Shown here: in pieces, positions 1-13,230 of the stretch
How positions within the stretch are numbered: the first letter of the stretch is position 1
Layout: every line of letters starts with the position of its first letter
Position numbers and translations under genes: made by a program
The notes under the pieces: generated by a model
Seen by the model: only the letters and a program-made list of their open reading frames with translations
Database searches by the model: none
Told to the model about the DNA's origin: nothing
Source: Tanytarsus gracilentus
Lineage: Eukaryota > Arthropoda > Insecta > Diptera > Chironomidae
Direction of reading: 5' to 3'
DNA length: 64,000 bases
Assembly (NCBI GenBank): GCA_038502055.1
Contig: JAXRKN010000043.1
Location: forward strand, 7,068,001-7,132,000

Positions 1-3000
1 GAGAGAAAAATTTCATAAAAATCCAATTAAACTTGTGAATATTTTTTCGTTATACGATATAAATCATATTTCCTCCTTTTTGCTCGTATTTCTCTCTTTT
101 TTTGTTTCATAAAAATGGAAAATTTATCACTCTTGAACTGAGCATACAGGAGCAATTTTTACCTCACGTCTTTCATCAGATGCGATGAGTATTGAATTTT
201 CAGTGGCTTTTTCGCCCGCATTTAGGCCTCAACTGAATTACCACAGATTTTCGAGGAGGCAACAATTATTGGAGTAAATTAAATGGTCGAGTAGCTCTTG
301 ATGGTTTGGTGGTAATTAAAATTTGAGTGGAAAGCTTTTCTCGAGTGTCTATTGAAAAGGATTTTGTGTTATTTAACTTCGAAATGATTTTTACACTTTT
401 TTGTAATAGAGTGTGAGGTTAAAAAAAGTTAAATAACCGTTTAAAAACTACCCACTTATTTACTCAGAATCCAAGCGATAAAATTAATTTGAGAAAAATG
501 TTTTTCAAAAATTAAAAAAAATTCAATAAATTATTTAAATTTTGTAAATCAACAAAAAAAGAAAATTTATTTACAATTTGTCATAAAAACTATTATTTTT
601 TTAATTATTTAGTTTGCTTTCATTCAATCCATCATCAAAAACTTCTCCATCAGTTTTGCGATATGCAAATAGGTTTGATCGCACACAAAAAACGGTTAAA
701 AATTTGCAAGTTTGTGAAATAATTCAAGCATGTCAAAATTATCATAAAAATATAAAGAAAATTTGAGTCTTAACGCAATTATTAAAACATGCGTTAACTT
801 TTTTAAGATTAATTTAATTAAAGTGATAAAAGTTTTTAATTTTAATTAAATTTTATAAGAGATTGAACCTTTGAGTCTGGTAGAAAATTGCAATCGATTG
901 GTCTCTTGAGCATGAATTCGAGTACAAAAAGGTGAAATTGAAATGGAAAAGTTTTTCTCCCTCTTTCGTCTTTTGATATTGAATGCAATTTCATTATTTT
1001 CTACTTTTGAGTTCATTCAGCTGGAAAAAAAGCGGAGGCTGGAGTTGGAAAAATTTTTTCATATAAATTGAATTTCTTGATTTTTAATTTTTCTTAAGCT
1101 GCAGCTAGCTGGTTATATAAAAAATATGCTCGGGAATAATTTCAATATAAATTTTAATTTTAAAATTTTTACTACACGTGTAAGACAAAAGTTTAAGAAT
1201 TAAATTACCTTTTTCATACTTAAGCCATATCATTTACAGATTGACCCAATATCAAACTCAAATTAATTAAAAATCTCATGTTGATTAAAAACTTTCTCAT
1301 TGTTTCAGGGTCGATTCAAAATTTGTGAAGACGAAACTGACGAAAGTGTTTTTGGAAGATGACAAAACTTTATTGGTCTCATTACCATTCCATGCTTTAC
1401 GACTTTTAATATTGCCATTGTAAAAATTTGCTACACAAATAGAGTTCATCATCATCTCTCTCTTGAGATTTTCAACTTTGAATCGAGAAATTTCATAAAT
1501 TAAACTTATTGACATTTTTCACGCTGCTGGTGTACATTTCCTCATTGATATTCTGTGAGCGAGAGCGAATAAAAGGCGGTGATAGAGACGACACACTTGC
1601 AAATTGAGTTGATTGCGAGCGAAAATGTTGGCAGTCAAAGAAATTTCTGTGGTTGAAACTTTTATTCTTGTCATTTTTCTCAAACGAGTGACTGCATTTT
1701 ATAATTTAGAATTTATAACGGAATTTATATTTTTGAAAAAAAAATTTGACTGCAGTTAAAAAATTTGAATTTATAACGGAAATAATTTTTTAAAATACCA
1801 GATTTTGTCACGATAAAATTTTCCGACCAGCATTTCTGAACAACCACATTTAACTTTGACGTAATTTTCTCTTGCTATACTGGTTCATTTTCTCGACAGA
1901 CGGTGGTTTAGACAATTTGCGGGTAAAAATGAAACTTTTGTGTGCGTTTGACGAAATTCATCAAATGAGCTCTTCCTGATTTTAATTAAATTTGTTCAAA
2001 TCATCGCTAAAAACCTCCTTCAGTCTTCAAATAGACTTGAACGTTCGTAGGTTGTGGATGAGATGACAGACAGAGAAGGTTTTATGTAAATCTCGTAAAG
2101 AGAGTCAATAGCAGAAAAGTACCATAGAGATGAGCCGTTGCTGAGTTTTAATGAAAATGCAAAGGAGAGGAAAATTTTGTTGATGAACGTGAGTGGTGAA
2201 AATTCATGTGGTAAATTGGTATTTTTAAAATCTTAAACTATTTAACGATTTTTTGTTTAAAAAAGAATTTCATGTATTTTTAAATTTAAGATCTAAAATG
2301 TAAATTTAACTTTCAAAATTTATCAGTCGCAAAATTAACTTAAATAATTATTCAGAACGAATAGACCACAAAAACTTGATTAAAATGCTCACTTTTTCGA
2401 CTGACATCCACCGCTGTATGTCACCAGATACGTATGTGCATAATAAAATCTGCAGGACATGTAAACTGAAATGTATGCGAACGCGCATATGTGTAATTGC
2501 TTTTTCTGGCGGTGTCAGGTATTTTTCGACTGGAAGCGAAAAAAAGTTTTACAGCCGGATGAGTCGAACATGTGCTAAATTTTATAAGGGATAATTTCAC
2601 TTGATGGGCTCTTAATCTCTTGTTTGAAGAATGAATTTCAAATTGAATTTGAATGAAAAGTTCCAAAATTGGATTTTCAACTCTCTTGGTTGAATTTTGA
2701 AAATTCTCTCAAATGTGCAAAATTTGAATGCACAGGAAATTTTACAAATCTCTCAAATTGATTACTTTTGAAAGTTACAGAAGCGAAAGAACGGATGAGT
2801 GTGTTTGCGGAGGAAATGCCAACATATTTTTAAAATTAACATTTGAATGAACCTCTCAAATATTCCCTTTTTCACCTCTCCAAAATTCTGAATAAATATG
2901 ACAATCAAACGTTGCAAATTCTCCATTTTCGATACTGTGAAGCGATGCAAATAAAATAGAAAAGTGAATGGGTTATTTTGTAAAATGTCGAGTGTAGATT

Positions 3001-5918
3001 TTATGTTTCTTATAGCTTACATATCAATGAGAAAGCATTCAGTCGTCTTCTTCTTTTGTGTGCACAGTCGAGTCTAACAAAAGGGAATAAATTTAAGTTG
3101 GAAATCGCTCAAGCGTCTTTTTTCGCTCGAGAAATGTACCAAAGTTGTGTGCACAAAATTGTAATTCTAAGAATTTTAAAAAAGTTAAATGTTTATTAAA
3201 AATTTCTATGGTTATTTGAATCTCAAAAAGACGTTACAACATTATTAGATTCAAAATTTGATTATTAAAAAAGCATAAAATTGTCATGCTTCAATTGCTT
3301 TCGTTAAAACACATCTCTACGACTTTCAACTTCTCTGCATAAAATTTAATGACGTCAATGAACGTGATTGCACATCGCATTGCAATAAAATTCAACAAAG
3401 AGTCTTATTCCTTCATTTTATTGTTTCAAATCCAGTTTTGTGCATTCTTGAGTGCTCCATTTGCATTCATGCAAGCGATGAAAGTCAATAAGAAGATTAT
3501 TTGCAGTCGTACAATCTTTTATGGGGTGAAGATTTTTGAAACAATAAAGTGCAAAATTGAAGATTTTCTTAAAGCTTTTCAAGCGTCTTTATGGCTTATT
3601 GATTTTCCATGTTTTAAGAATTTTTCCATCAACTCTTATCGATTAAACACTAAAAAAGAACAATAAAATTTTCACGATCATCAATCAAATTTCTCTTGAC
3701 ATCAAAAATTTCCTCTTCTTCTCAGTAAAGTTTAAGAATATAAAAATTCTCGAGAGAGTATTCAGCACTAAAGTGCATTCACTTCCGCTTATGGTGGCAA
3801 TTTTCTCACGTGTCTTCTGTTAATTTCGTTAGCTTGCTTTCATTAACTCCTTTTGATGTTTCGCTTTCGTGAAAATTTTCCTTCATATACTTTGGAATTA
3901 CCCAAAGAGGAAATTTCGTAAATTAATTAATTTTATTTCCAGGTAAAACGTGTGAGTGAAATTTTGAAGCCTCATTTCTCTCGATATTTGTACTTCGACT
4001 CACATCCTCGGCACGTCATAAGTGATTTTCAATTAAATTAAAATTATCTTTCCTCTGACGAATTTTTCCTTGCTGACAAAATATTTTGTGCTTCGTAATC
4101 GAATTAAATTTTATTCCTTCGCACGCTTAATGTTGAAAATTTTCTCGCTACTCTCAGCATGTGAGAGAATAATTCAGTCACTCAATAACATCATCATCAC
4201 TTTTTAGAGTCATGCATGCATGAGGAGATGAAATTGTGTTGAGTTAAAGCAAGAAAGTTTATGAACGATAATCGTTTGAGTTTGTAAGCGTTGGAATTTT
4301 ACTAAAAATCACATTGGTGGTTTTGAATTTTCATTGAAACTGATCCTGATAAGAAAATTTGTTTTGCCTTTTATAAATTGGTTTTATTTACCTTCTCGCT
4401 GATTTCTTTACTCACTCACTCATGTCACACCGCATCATCAAGCTTTCAAAGCCTGGAAATTATAGCTTCATTGCTCAATCGACTCGAGATCTGTATGCGC
4501 CATGAAAATCAAAGCTATTTTACAAACGAAAAATTTTTTTTCACACGCTCCGAATGTTTGATAAAAAAATTTATGCACAATCATCGAAAAAATGTCAGCG
4601 GGATTTTTTTTATGCGATGAGCGGAAAATTGGCGGAGAAACGATTGCGTTAAAAGTTGCAGTTTGAAAAAAGTGTTGACTCAAGTGATTTGTGTCTGATT
4701 ATGATCTGCGGTTGCGGTTGGCAGAAACGTGCAGGTATTTGCTTAAAAAAGTATAGAAGAAATTATTTTTCCATATTTCAATTTTTTTCTGTTTCAACTC
4801 TAACAAAATTTATCAGCTCCAGAAATTTTTAACCACAATTGTGGTCTGTGTGAATGGCTGGAAAAACTCCATGACATGTGTGCGAAACACAACCGCAACA
4901 TTCTACAATATCAACCCCGCTCTTCGAGTATCCGCTTAAAAATTCATGTGAAAATTGCAATTTTCCATTCTTATCTTATTTGAATTTTTATTTCCCATCT
5001 TTACCGCATAAATTTTCCATATTCACTCGAATTTCTGTGATATCGCATAAAACTAATGAATTATGCTCATTGCGGGAAAATTCAATTTTTCGATTACGAT
5101 TTAAATTCCATTTAGATTTCAGCTGCAAAGTTTTTAAAAAAACTTTTTATGACCATGTGAATGAAAAATTATTGCAATTTTAATTAAACTCAATGTGACA
5201 TGCACTAAACGGTTCATGATAGCTTCGCTCTTCGAGGACATAATTTATAACCATGAATGGACATTTGTCGGTCAATCGTTCATTATTGAAGTTCAGCCAG
5301 ACAAAATTGTAACATTTATCAATCACAATGACGCTTTTTCAATTAAATCAACCACGCTCGAATGCCACAAAAAAAGAAAAGGTAAATGATGGATGACTCT
5401 TGAAAGTGAGCCAGAATAGAAAAAGTTTAAATGTAGAATTTCAGTTTTTCCATAATATTTTTCCCCTCTCGTGGGATAAAAAAAACGAGAAAACATTATA
5501 ATAAAAAAATATTACAGCATGACAGCTGGTTAATGGATTTCATTCACCCTCAGTTTCACAAAAAAATGAATTTCTTCATTTTCCACTGAATCATTTTGTC
5601 AATAGGGAAAATTCGTGGTCTAAAAACGTGATCGGAATTGATTAAATATAAGTGATGCGCTTTAAATCAGAATGGATTTACACATTTCCGTTCTCATAAG
5701 CAAGCACTCGATAGGCCGAAATTAAATTGGTTACTTCGCTTGAAAATTGGCAAAAATTCACGGAGGGGAGTTGAATTGACAAATTGGATGGAAAAATTCG
5801 TCTCCGTAGGCCAATTTCGAGCAGTGATTAATGACAACGAAAATCTAGAAATGAAATTAAGTAAAAAAAGAATTTTCTACACTGCACTTGGCTAAATAAT
5901 TTTATTTTTAAATCATTT
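1..5918. other. AT-rich intergenic DNA, no gene recognised
   Basis: No reading frame here resembles a known protein and none shows a convincing chain of splice sites. The open frames present are short, low-complexity and rich in Phe, Lys, Ile and Asn, as expected by chance in AT-rich DNA. The right end is the 3' flank of the leftward arylsulfatase gene: its minus-strand AATAAA lies at 5906-5901, about 13 bases after the stop codon. Confidence 0.6.
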
Positions 5919-7740
5919 TTATTGCCACGATGTCCAAGCTCGATTGAAGTTTGCAGGATCAGAATTAGGATCTATAGAAAGAATTAAATTAAATTTAAAA
6001 AATATTTTTATAAAAAAATCAACCTGAATTTTTAACTCGTGACGGCACCGCAGTCGAGACATGCTGTTGAAGTTGTAGTTTCAATGATGCGTAGACATCG
6101 GGAAGTGAAGATGCTAAATTTATTTCTTCACAAGGATCGCTCTCAATATCGAACAAACATGGTGCTTGAGAGACATTGCAAGCCGTCTTAACTCCAACAC
6201 AAGTCACAATTAAATTTTTACGTAAATTCGTGATGGTGGTCGATGCCAAAGGTCCCTTGAATTTGGATAACGCTAAAGCGACTTTTGATTTTTGAACTGT
6301 CTCAACGTATTTCGCACTGTTATATTGACTGTTGTCATTAGTACCGAGCCATGTGTTTGGATCGCCATTGAGTGCACGACTGCCATTGACCAATTTATAT
6401 CCTTTGTTAATTAACGAACTGATACCGTCGACTTGATCAATAGTGACAATTTCATCTCTAAAAACTCCAGTTTCATTTTTAATCATGTCCGATAAATTCA
6501 TGCCGTCAATGACGCCATCAATCGTGACAGGAACTTCAGCGAGTGATATCAAAGTTGGAAGAAGATCAACGACATGCATGAATTTTTCTCGAATCACTCC
6601 CGATGGAAGCCATGGAGCAAAAAGTATGCAAGGAACTCGAATCGCACCTTCCCATCCGAATCCTTTAATCTGAAAAATTATTTTATACATCAAAAGTGAT
6701 TAAATCATTTTTTGGAGCTTCTTACGCCTCGAAATGGATAATTTGATGCGTGATTTGGACGAACGTATTCGATTGATGTTGGACCCTATTTATAAAAATT
6801 ATTTTTGACTCTAAAAATTATTTTTAAACTGACTTACACCATTATCAGAATAAAAAGCGATTATTGTGTTGTCGATCAAGCCAGAATCAGTTAAAGCTTC
6901 AACAATCAAGCCGACACTTTGATCTAATGCCGACACCATGGCAGCGTAAGTTCGTCGCTTTGGATCCGTAATGTAGAAAAATTTATCGAGATCTTCCTTT
7001 TTCGCTTGAAGTGGAAAATCGTCATTGCCGCTATGCGGTGCAAGATGATTTATTTGAAGATATAAAGGCTTTGATGGATCGTGCATGTTAATGACGTTAA
7101 TTGCTTCATAAGTGAATAGATCAGTCGCATATTGACCATACTCGCATGTACCTACATCAAGATTTCTTCTAAAGTCGAGACCGCGTGAAATATTTGACCC
7201 TGGTTGCACCCATGTGTGATCAAAATAGTCAATAGCTCCGCCATAATATCCATAGAAAGAATCATAGCCGCGTTTAGTTGGAGTGTATGCCTGTTGGTAA
7301 TATCCCAAATGCCATTTTCCAATTAAATGCGTTGCGTAGTTGGCTTGCTTTAAATATTGAGGAAAGATTTTCTCGTCCAATCCCAAACCCCATGGCGCAT
7401 CATTCGTGATGACATAGTGCTGCAGTCCAATGTGAAAAGGCCACTTGCCAGTCATGAGACTTCCGCGAGATGGAGTGCATACTGGTGGAGTGTAGAATCT
7501 ATTTTAAATAAAAATTATTAAAAAATTTTTGTATTAATAAAAATCTTACCGATCCATTACGACTCCGTTGTATGCGAGAGCATCAATGTTGGGTGTTGGA
7601 ATCTCATTGCTACCGTGAAAACTCACATCGTTATAGCCCAAGTCATCTGCCATGATAATTACAATATTTTTGGGCGCTCCAACTGCATTTTCTAAGAAAA
7701 CAATTAGAACACAAAAAATTAAGACCCAGTTCAGCTCCAT
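5919..7740 (-). CDS. Arylsulfatase B-like sulfatase, five exons, complete
   Basis: Predicted secreted or lysosomal sulfatase that hydrolyses sulfate esters, by family on sulfated glycosaminoglycan sugars. Coding exons on the minus strand: 7740-7550, 7498-6838, 6785-6726, 6669-6024 and 5971-5919; the four introns are 51-56 bp with GT-AG ends. They join in frame to 536 aa, the usual arylsulfatase B length of about 530. Residues 1-21 form a signal peptide. Metal-binding D32 and D33 lie in MADDLGYND. The sulfatase signature CTPSRGSLMTGK (C71-K82) carries the Cys that is converted to formylglycine. The second signature, IGKWHLG, is at 123-129; APHSGND and YSDNG (D282, N283) follow. The last exon encodes DPNSDPANFNRAWTSWQ, matching the conserved C-terminus. 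If the last intron is retained, a stop at 6021-6019 ends the protein early. AATAAA follows the stop at 5906-5901. Insects have several arylsulfatase B paralogs, so the exact substrate is not assigned. Confidence 0.93.
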
Positions 7741-9788
7741 TTCTCAAAACTTCTCAAAAAGCAGCGAAGAAAATTTGCTTTAAATACAAAAATTCTTATC
7801 ATTTTTTTAAATATTTGTAGAAAATTAAAAAATTTAATTTGTGTTTGATGTCAAACAATATTTAGTGGTTAATTAAGTTGTTTTTAATTTTGAAATCTTT
7901 AGCCTTGAGCTTGAGAAAAGTTTGCGGAGAAAAATAAAAATTATCAAAATTCAACACCGATAAGAAATTTTGTCAAATAAAATAAATTTACAGAAAATTT
8001 TATCACAAAATTGCTCAACACCAGCCAATTTTATTTTCACAGCATGTGAAGAAAATTTCTAAAATTAAATTTTTCTTACTGCTTCACATTTTTTAATCCC
8101 TCAAGGAAATAATTCTTGTGTCAATGTCATGGTGCGTTCACGACGTCAAAAGAATGGCAATAAAGTCTGCGGAATTAATTTCAAGCGGAGATGATGGGAA
8201 GTGTTGAACATTACTCACAGTGATTTTATGCATTTAATGAGTTGTGAGAGCATGAGCACATTATAAAGTCAATTAGCATTCTTCACATCTTCTTCAGTAT
8301 GGAGAGAAATATTTTTCTTAAAAAAATATTTGAAAAAATTATTTTTTTTCTTCGCATTCTAAATATTTTTTTAAATTAAAAATAAAAGATTTGTTATAAC
8401 TAAAATTTTATTCCCTTGCCCATTTTTATTGCACTTCAAGCGACAATAAATCGAAATTTAATTGAGTTATAAACTGCGAATGAAAATGGATGTTCGCATG
8501 CCTAACAGAAAAGATTTTCCTCCTTCGTTCACTTCATTATGCCACTTAGGCTCAATGTTCAAAACAAGTGTTTGCCTTCTTAAGTGGGCTCATTTTATCG
8601 TCCTTGTCGTTTTTTGCTTGCGATCCATTTTTCTTCCTCACAATTTCACTCTCATAAGATTTTTTTTATATTACATTAAATACACCGACTTGTGCTATTT
8701 GCGCTGTTGTCTCTGTGCTGGATGTTAAAAATTGTGATTTAAATCATTCTCGTTTCTATCTCTCTGCTGACGTTGTTTCACATTTTTTACGAGTGTTAGA
8801 AAGGTCCTAAAGTTAATTAATGTGCTCGCTTTTGCCTCTGCATTTAATTGCAAATTTTTGTCTGTGTGGGTTGACTTTTAATGTTCAACGAGGTAAATTA
8901 AAAGTTTATGGAGGTGGAGAAATTTAAAGATTCATTTTTCAACCCTTTAAATAAATCTTAATTAACTTTAAAAAATTTTAAACTTCCTTTCACGTGAATG
9001 CGAGCAAATTTTCATAAAATATTTTGAGGGTTCTCAAAAATTTAAATTAATTTGTTTTACATACATTTACATATATGAGAAATATGAGGAATTAGTTGGT
9101 GTAGGGTGAAAATGAATAATTTTTCCAATTCATTACATCGCTTCAAGATGTGAAAAAGAGTTTTAGGAGCAGAAAAGTTTTATATCATGAATTCATTATT
9201 TTTTGCTTGCGCATCTCATAAAAAAGATTAATTTAAAAAAGTTTAAAAATAAATTTTTCTTCCATTTAATTGAAGGATTCCATGAGGGTTTAGATCAAAA
9301 AATGCAAGTATCTTAAAATGCTTTTAGATACAAAGCTTACATCACAAAAGGTCTTCCCGGTATTTTAGCTTCAATTACACCATCATGTCATATCTAAGAA
9401 TAGAAATTAATTTGCGAGTGCCTTTTCATTTATTACACACTGCTCTAACAAAAGAATGTTTCACTGGATTAATGTCGACAAGTTTTTGCTCTCTCACATC
9501 ACATTCATGTAAGTGAGTGATATTTTCTTCAACTATGTGAGAGTTGCTCGTGGTGAATGCTTTAATGTAGAATTATGCATATGAGCTGTATAAAACCGCA
9601 TTTTCACATCGTTTTGAATTAGCTGCAGTAACTCACATGTACTGAAAATTCATGCAAGGGAATTTAATGTTTTAAAATTTAATTTAGAAAATTTATTTAA
9701 AGGATTTACAAATTTTCAAAATTTCATTTGAAATCCAAGTAGAAAAACAGTCAACGTATTTTTTATTTCCAAAAAAGATTTAAATTTT

Positions 9789-9846
9789 AAAAATACGTTA
9801 CAAAAATCCCATTAAATTTCAATGTAAATCGTTGTAACGTATTTTT
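9789..9846. repeat. 15-bp perfect inverted repeat (TACGTTAC hairpin)
   Basis: AAAAATACGTTACAA at 9789-9803 is exactly mirrored by TTGTAACGTATTTTT at 9832-9846, with a 28-base loop. The same ACGTTA / TAACGT core appears in other hairpins in this window (22121-22277 and around 39950-39990), which suggests a family of small palindromic elements. No target duplication was identified. Confidence 0.6.
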
Positions 9847-12800
9847 TCAAACTAAATTTTTCTTATTTTCCCAACTGACAAATTTTCTTGTTACTACTTG
9901 GCTTGAAATTAATTTTTAAACTAACATAAATTTTTCAGCTCTTGCTGGCATAAACAGCATAGAAAAGGCCATAAATAATTCCTAGTGTATCATTTGAGGC
10001 ACATAAAAGTGCGACAAAAGTTTGCTGCCTTGGAGAATTTTTTTCTCATAATAGCCAACATGCTGGCACAGCAAAGGAGACTAATATAGTGGCATGTAAA
10101 CATGAAAAAGCATCATCCATTCTGCTCTAAATGCTTAACGCAATAAATAAATGTTTATAATGTAATTATGTGAATCGTTGTAGCGTGAAGGCAGTGAACA
10201 GAGAGAAGACAAAATTAGACGTGATCTTGCAATCTCTCATTTCCATTACTAAATCATTTAAAGTGCGACCCGCCATTAAGCGGATATTAAATTTTTCCTC
10301 GGTATCTATTTTACCTTTTTTTTCTCTCCTCTTTTGTGAAACATTTCTCTCATTGTTCCTCTACGTGAGACACAATGGCTGTTACCGGCTTACTCAATAA
10401 ATGTTTACTTTTTAGTCTCGAGACGAATTAAATAAATTTAAAATTTTTTCGAAGTGAAACGTGGTGGATTAAGTTAAAGTGAGCTTTTAATTAATTTCAA
10501 TGAATTTACAGCGATTTTATGAAATATGTATGAGAAAAATTCTCGTTTTGAATCGATTTTAATTTGAAGTCCTTTGTTGTAAAGATCAACAGACTTTTAA
10601 ATTAAAATTCTCTCTCTTCATACATGGTAAAAAATTTACTTTGATGATCATTGTCATGTATCATAACAACGCTTCGTATCTCCGCTGTTTATGAGCTTTT
10701 GTTTGTTTGTATCAAAAATAAATGTTAGCAAACAAAAGGCGGCGAGCGTTTCATCGCAATTTATTTTCGCATGATACACATTCATATTTTTTAAATATCA
10801 CAACGACGTATGATATGTGTCAGAAAATATTCATGAATGTGGAGAGTTAAAAAATGATTGCAGTGCACGCTTTCAGGGGAAATATGTGAGAGGCTGTGAC
10901 TTTTGGATGTTTGGCAATAAATCGTGGATTTAAAAAAAATTACAATGTTTATAGATAACCTTAATAAAAAATGTGGTCGTGATATTTTCAATATGTTATC
11001 ATCAGCTTAACGAATTTTATTTCAAAATCAAATTTTTTAACATTTAAAATTATTAAAAATTAAAATTCTCTTCAATTTGACCAATTGCCTGTCATCATCG
11101 TTATCGCATTCACTCATGATTGAAGCGGTTTCAAAATTAATATTGAAGAATTTTCAGCATGAGTAAGTTTATGCTTTTCGGAGAAGTGAAATAACATTCG
11201 GTAAACTCCCACAAGCTCCAAACAATTTCACAATTAATTATCATGTTGTCATTGCTTGAAATGCAGAGATGCAATTAATTCTCGATTATAAATTTATTAA
11301 ATTGCTCGCCGTTGCTATTGAGATGTTTAAGTTGGAGAAAGTTTAATCTCGAGGTTTCGTTTTATATGCAAGAAAAATATCCTCGAGCTGTTTTTTGCAA
11401 GTCGTAAAATATTTCAACGACTGCAAATTAATTGAAATGTCGAAAGAACTTCTGTTATCTCGTGAGAGCTAATTTTTTCGCTGTAGTCTCTCGAAATGAG
11501 ATATGAAAATGGAGGAAATAAATTGCTATGCGACAATCCACATATGAAATATTTTTTGGAGCAATTTTCATTTCCCATTTAGTCGTAATCTTCCGGAAAA
11601 ATATCGAAATCAATATTAATGGGCTGAGAGAATATCGATTGTTATTGACTCGAGGGTATGAGTTCACTGTCAATTGAGAAAGGCTCATAAAATTGTTACA
11701 ACCATTATCCCTTTTTTGTATGCAGCATTTCACCTGAGACTAGGGAGAGTTTGGCAAAGGGAGAGACACTTTTGAGTTTTTAATTATTTTTAAAAATTTT
11801 ATTTGAGATTTTTTAACATTTTTGAATTTTAAAAATAAAAAGTTCAACTCCCTTTTGAGAACACAACTCACACATGTAACACCACTTTATTAAAGAAAAG
11901 CTTTGGAGAAAGAGTTCTGATAATAGCATCAAAATATTATGATTAATGGATTCGGTTTCGTACCTTCGTGTTGCCATGTAATGTCATTCAAGATTGTTGT
12001 TCATTTTATTGCGTCTCATTCAGGTTCAGACTTTGTCAGGTGACTTTATGAGAATTTTTGGAATTGCTTGATATTTAATTCGTTAATTTTGAAAGAAATC
12101 TTGACATAAATCGAATTTAATATCTTTTGGTATTTTACCAAAATAATTTTTGTTTTGGCAACTAAGCGAGGATTTAAAAAAAATCTAGAAGATTTCATTT
12201 TTAATAACATTTTCCACTGAAACCTTACACTTTGTTTACTGAATTCAACTTCCTAAAATGAGCGAGTTGAAAAGCGTTTTCAAATTTGTAAATAACACTT
12301 TTCACTAGAAATTTACGTTGAAAAATATTTATTTCGTCGCAATAGCAATTTAGCTCTCGCTTTTAATCATTTTAACGAGTGAACACACATGAAATTAATG
12401 TTCTATAGTCGTGTGTGATTTTATTTTATTGTGCTTTACACAAAAAACTTTAAGCTTGACTTCTCGCTTTACAATGCTTCCAGCTAACGTGTGATAAATG
12501 TAATTGAAGAGTGTTGAGATGAGACTTTATATTTCATTTTGATGCTTTGCTATGTGTACTCAAAACACACACACACATATCTGATGCGAATATGGCGGAA
12601 AAGTTTTTTAATTAAAATTCTTTAAGCTCAATTTAAACATTCGAGAGATTTTTGAAAGGATGAATGATGCAAGGCCTTTCAAGGGGAGAAATTTTGATAA
12701 GAATTTATGATTGAATAATTTTTAAATTTTAAATTTATTAGAATTAAAACTCTTTAAATTTTAATTTCAGTAAAATTAAAAAGCACCAAAAATTTTTCAT

Positions 12801-13045
12801 CTCATTTAAGCTAGAATCAAAGTCTTAAAGAATTTTATTTGTGTGTCAATGTCTTCCACATCCAGTCAACGTCAAATTCACTTAAAATGACAGTAATTCG
12901 AAGGAAGAAAATTTTTTACGTATTGACATGCTTGCATTAGCTTTAGTGTTTTGACAGCTTTAATTTTCACATGGTAAAACCTCTATTAAAGATGAACAGA
13001 CTTAGAAGTACAAGAAAGTTTTTTCTTCACAGTTTTCCATTATTT

Positions 13046-13230
13046 AGGGTGACCAGATGTTTTTTTGAAAAAAATATGAGATAAAAATTTTTAATGTTTC
13101 AAAACAATTTTGATCTTTTTTATGTTCCAATTTTTAAGTTGCTAATTTTTAGAGTTTAATGGAATAAACTTTAGTCACTGAATCTAAAAAAATTTAAGAC
13201 TGTTCATGCAATAGTCAATCTGGTCAACCT
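13046..13230. mobile_element. Possible short terminal-inverted-repeat element
   Basis: The left end reads AGGGTGACCAGATG and the right end, reverse-complemented, reads AGGTTGACCAGATTG, so the termini match over about 13 positions with one or two mismatches. The 185-bp interior is AT-rich and non-coding. Ends of the form GGGTGACCAGA occur in non-autonomous DNA transposons of several animals, which is recall only. No clear target-site duplication is visible, so the call is tentative. Confidence 0.35.

Noticed and set aside
1625..1753. 42-codon ORF (MLAVKEISVV...) after an ATAAAAGG sequence
   Set aside because: Part of it is made by a local repeat (GAATTTATAACGGAA at 1709 and 1767); too short and low-complexity to support a gene.
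9588..9640. TATA-like TGTATAAAACC with GCAGTAA downstream
   Set aside because: The first ATG after it stops after two codons and no gene is nearby in the right direction; likely chance.
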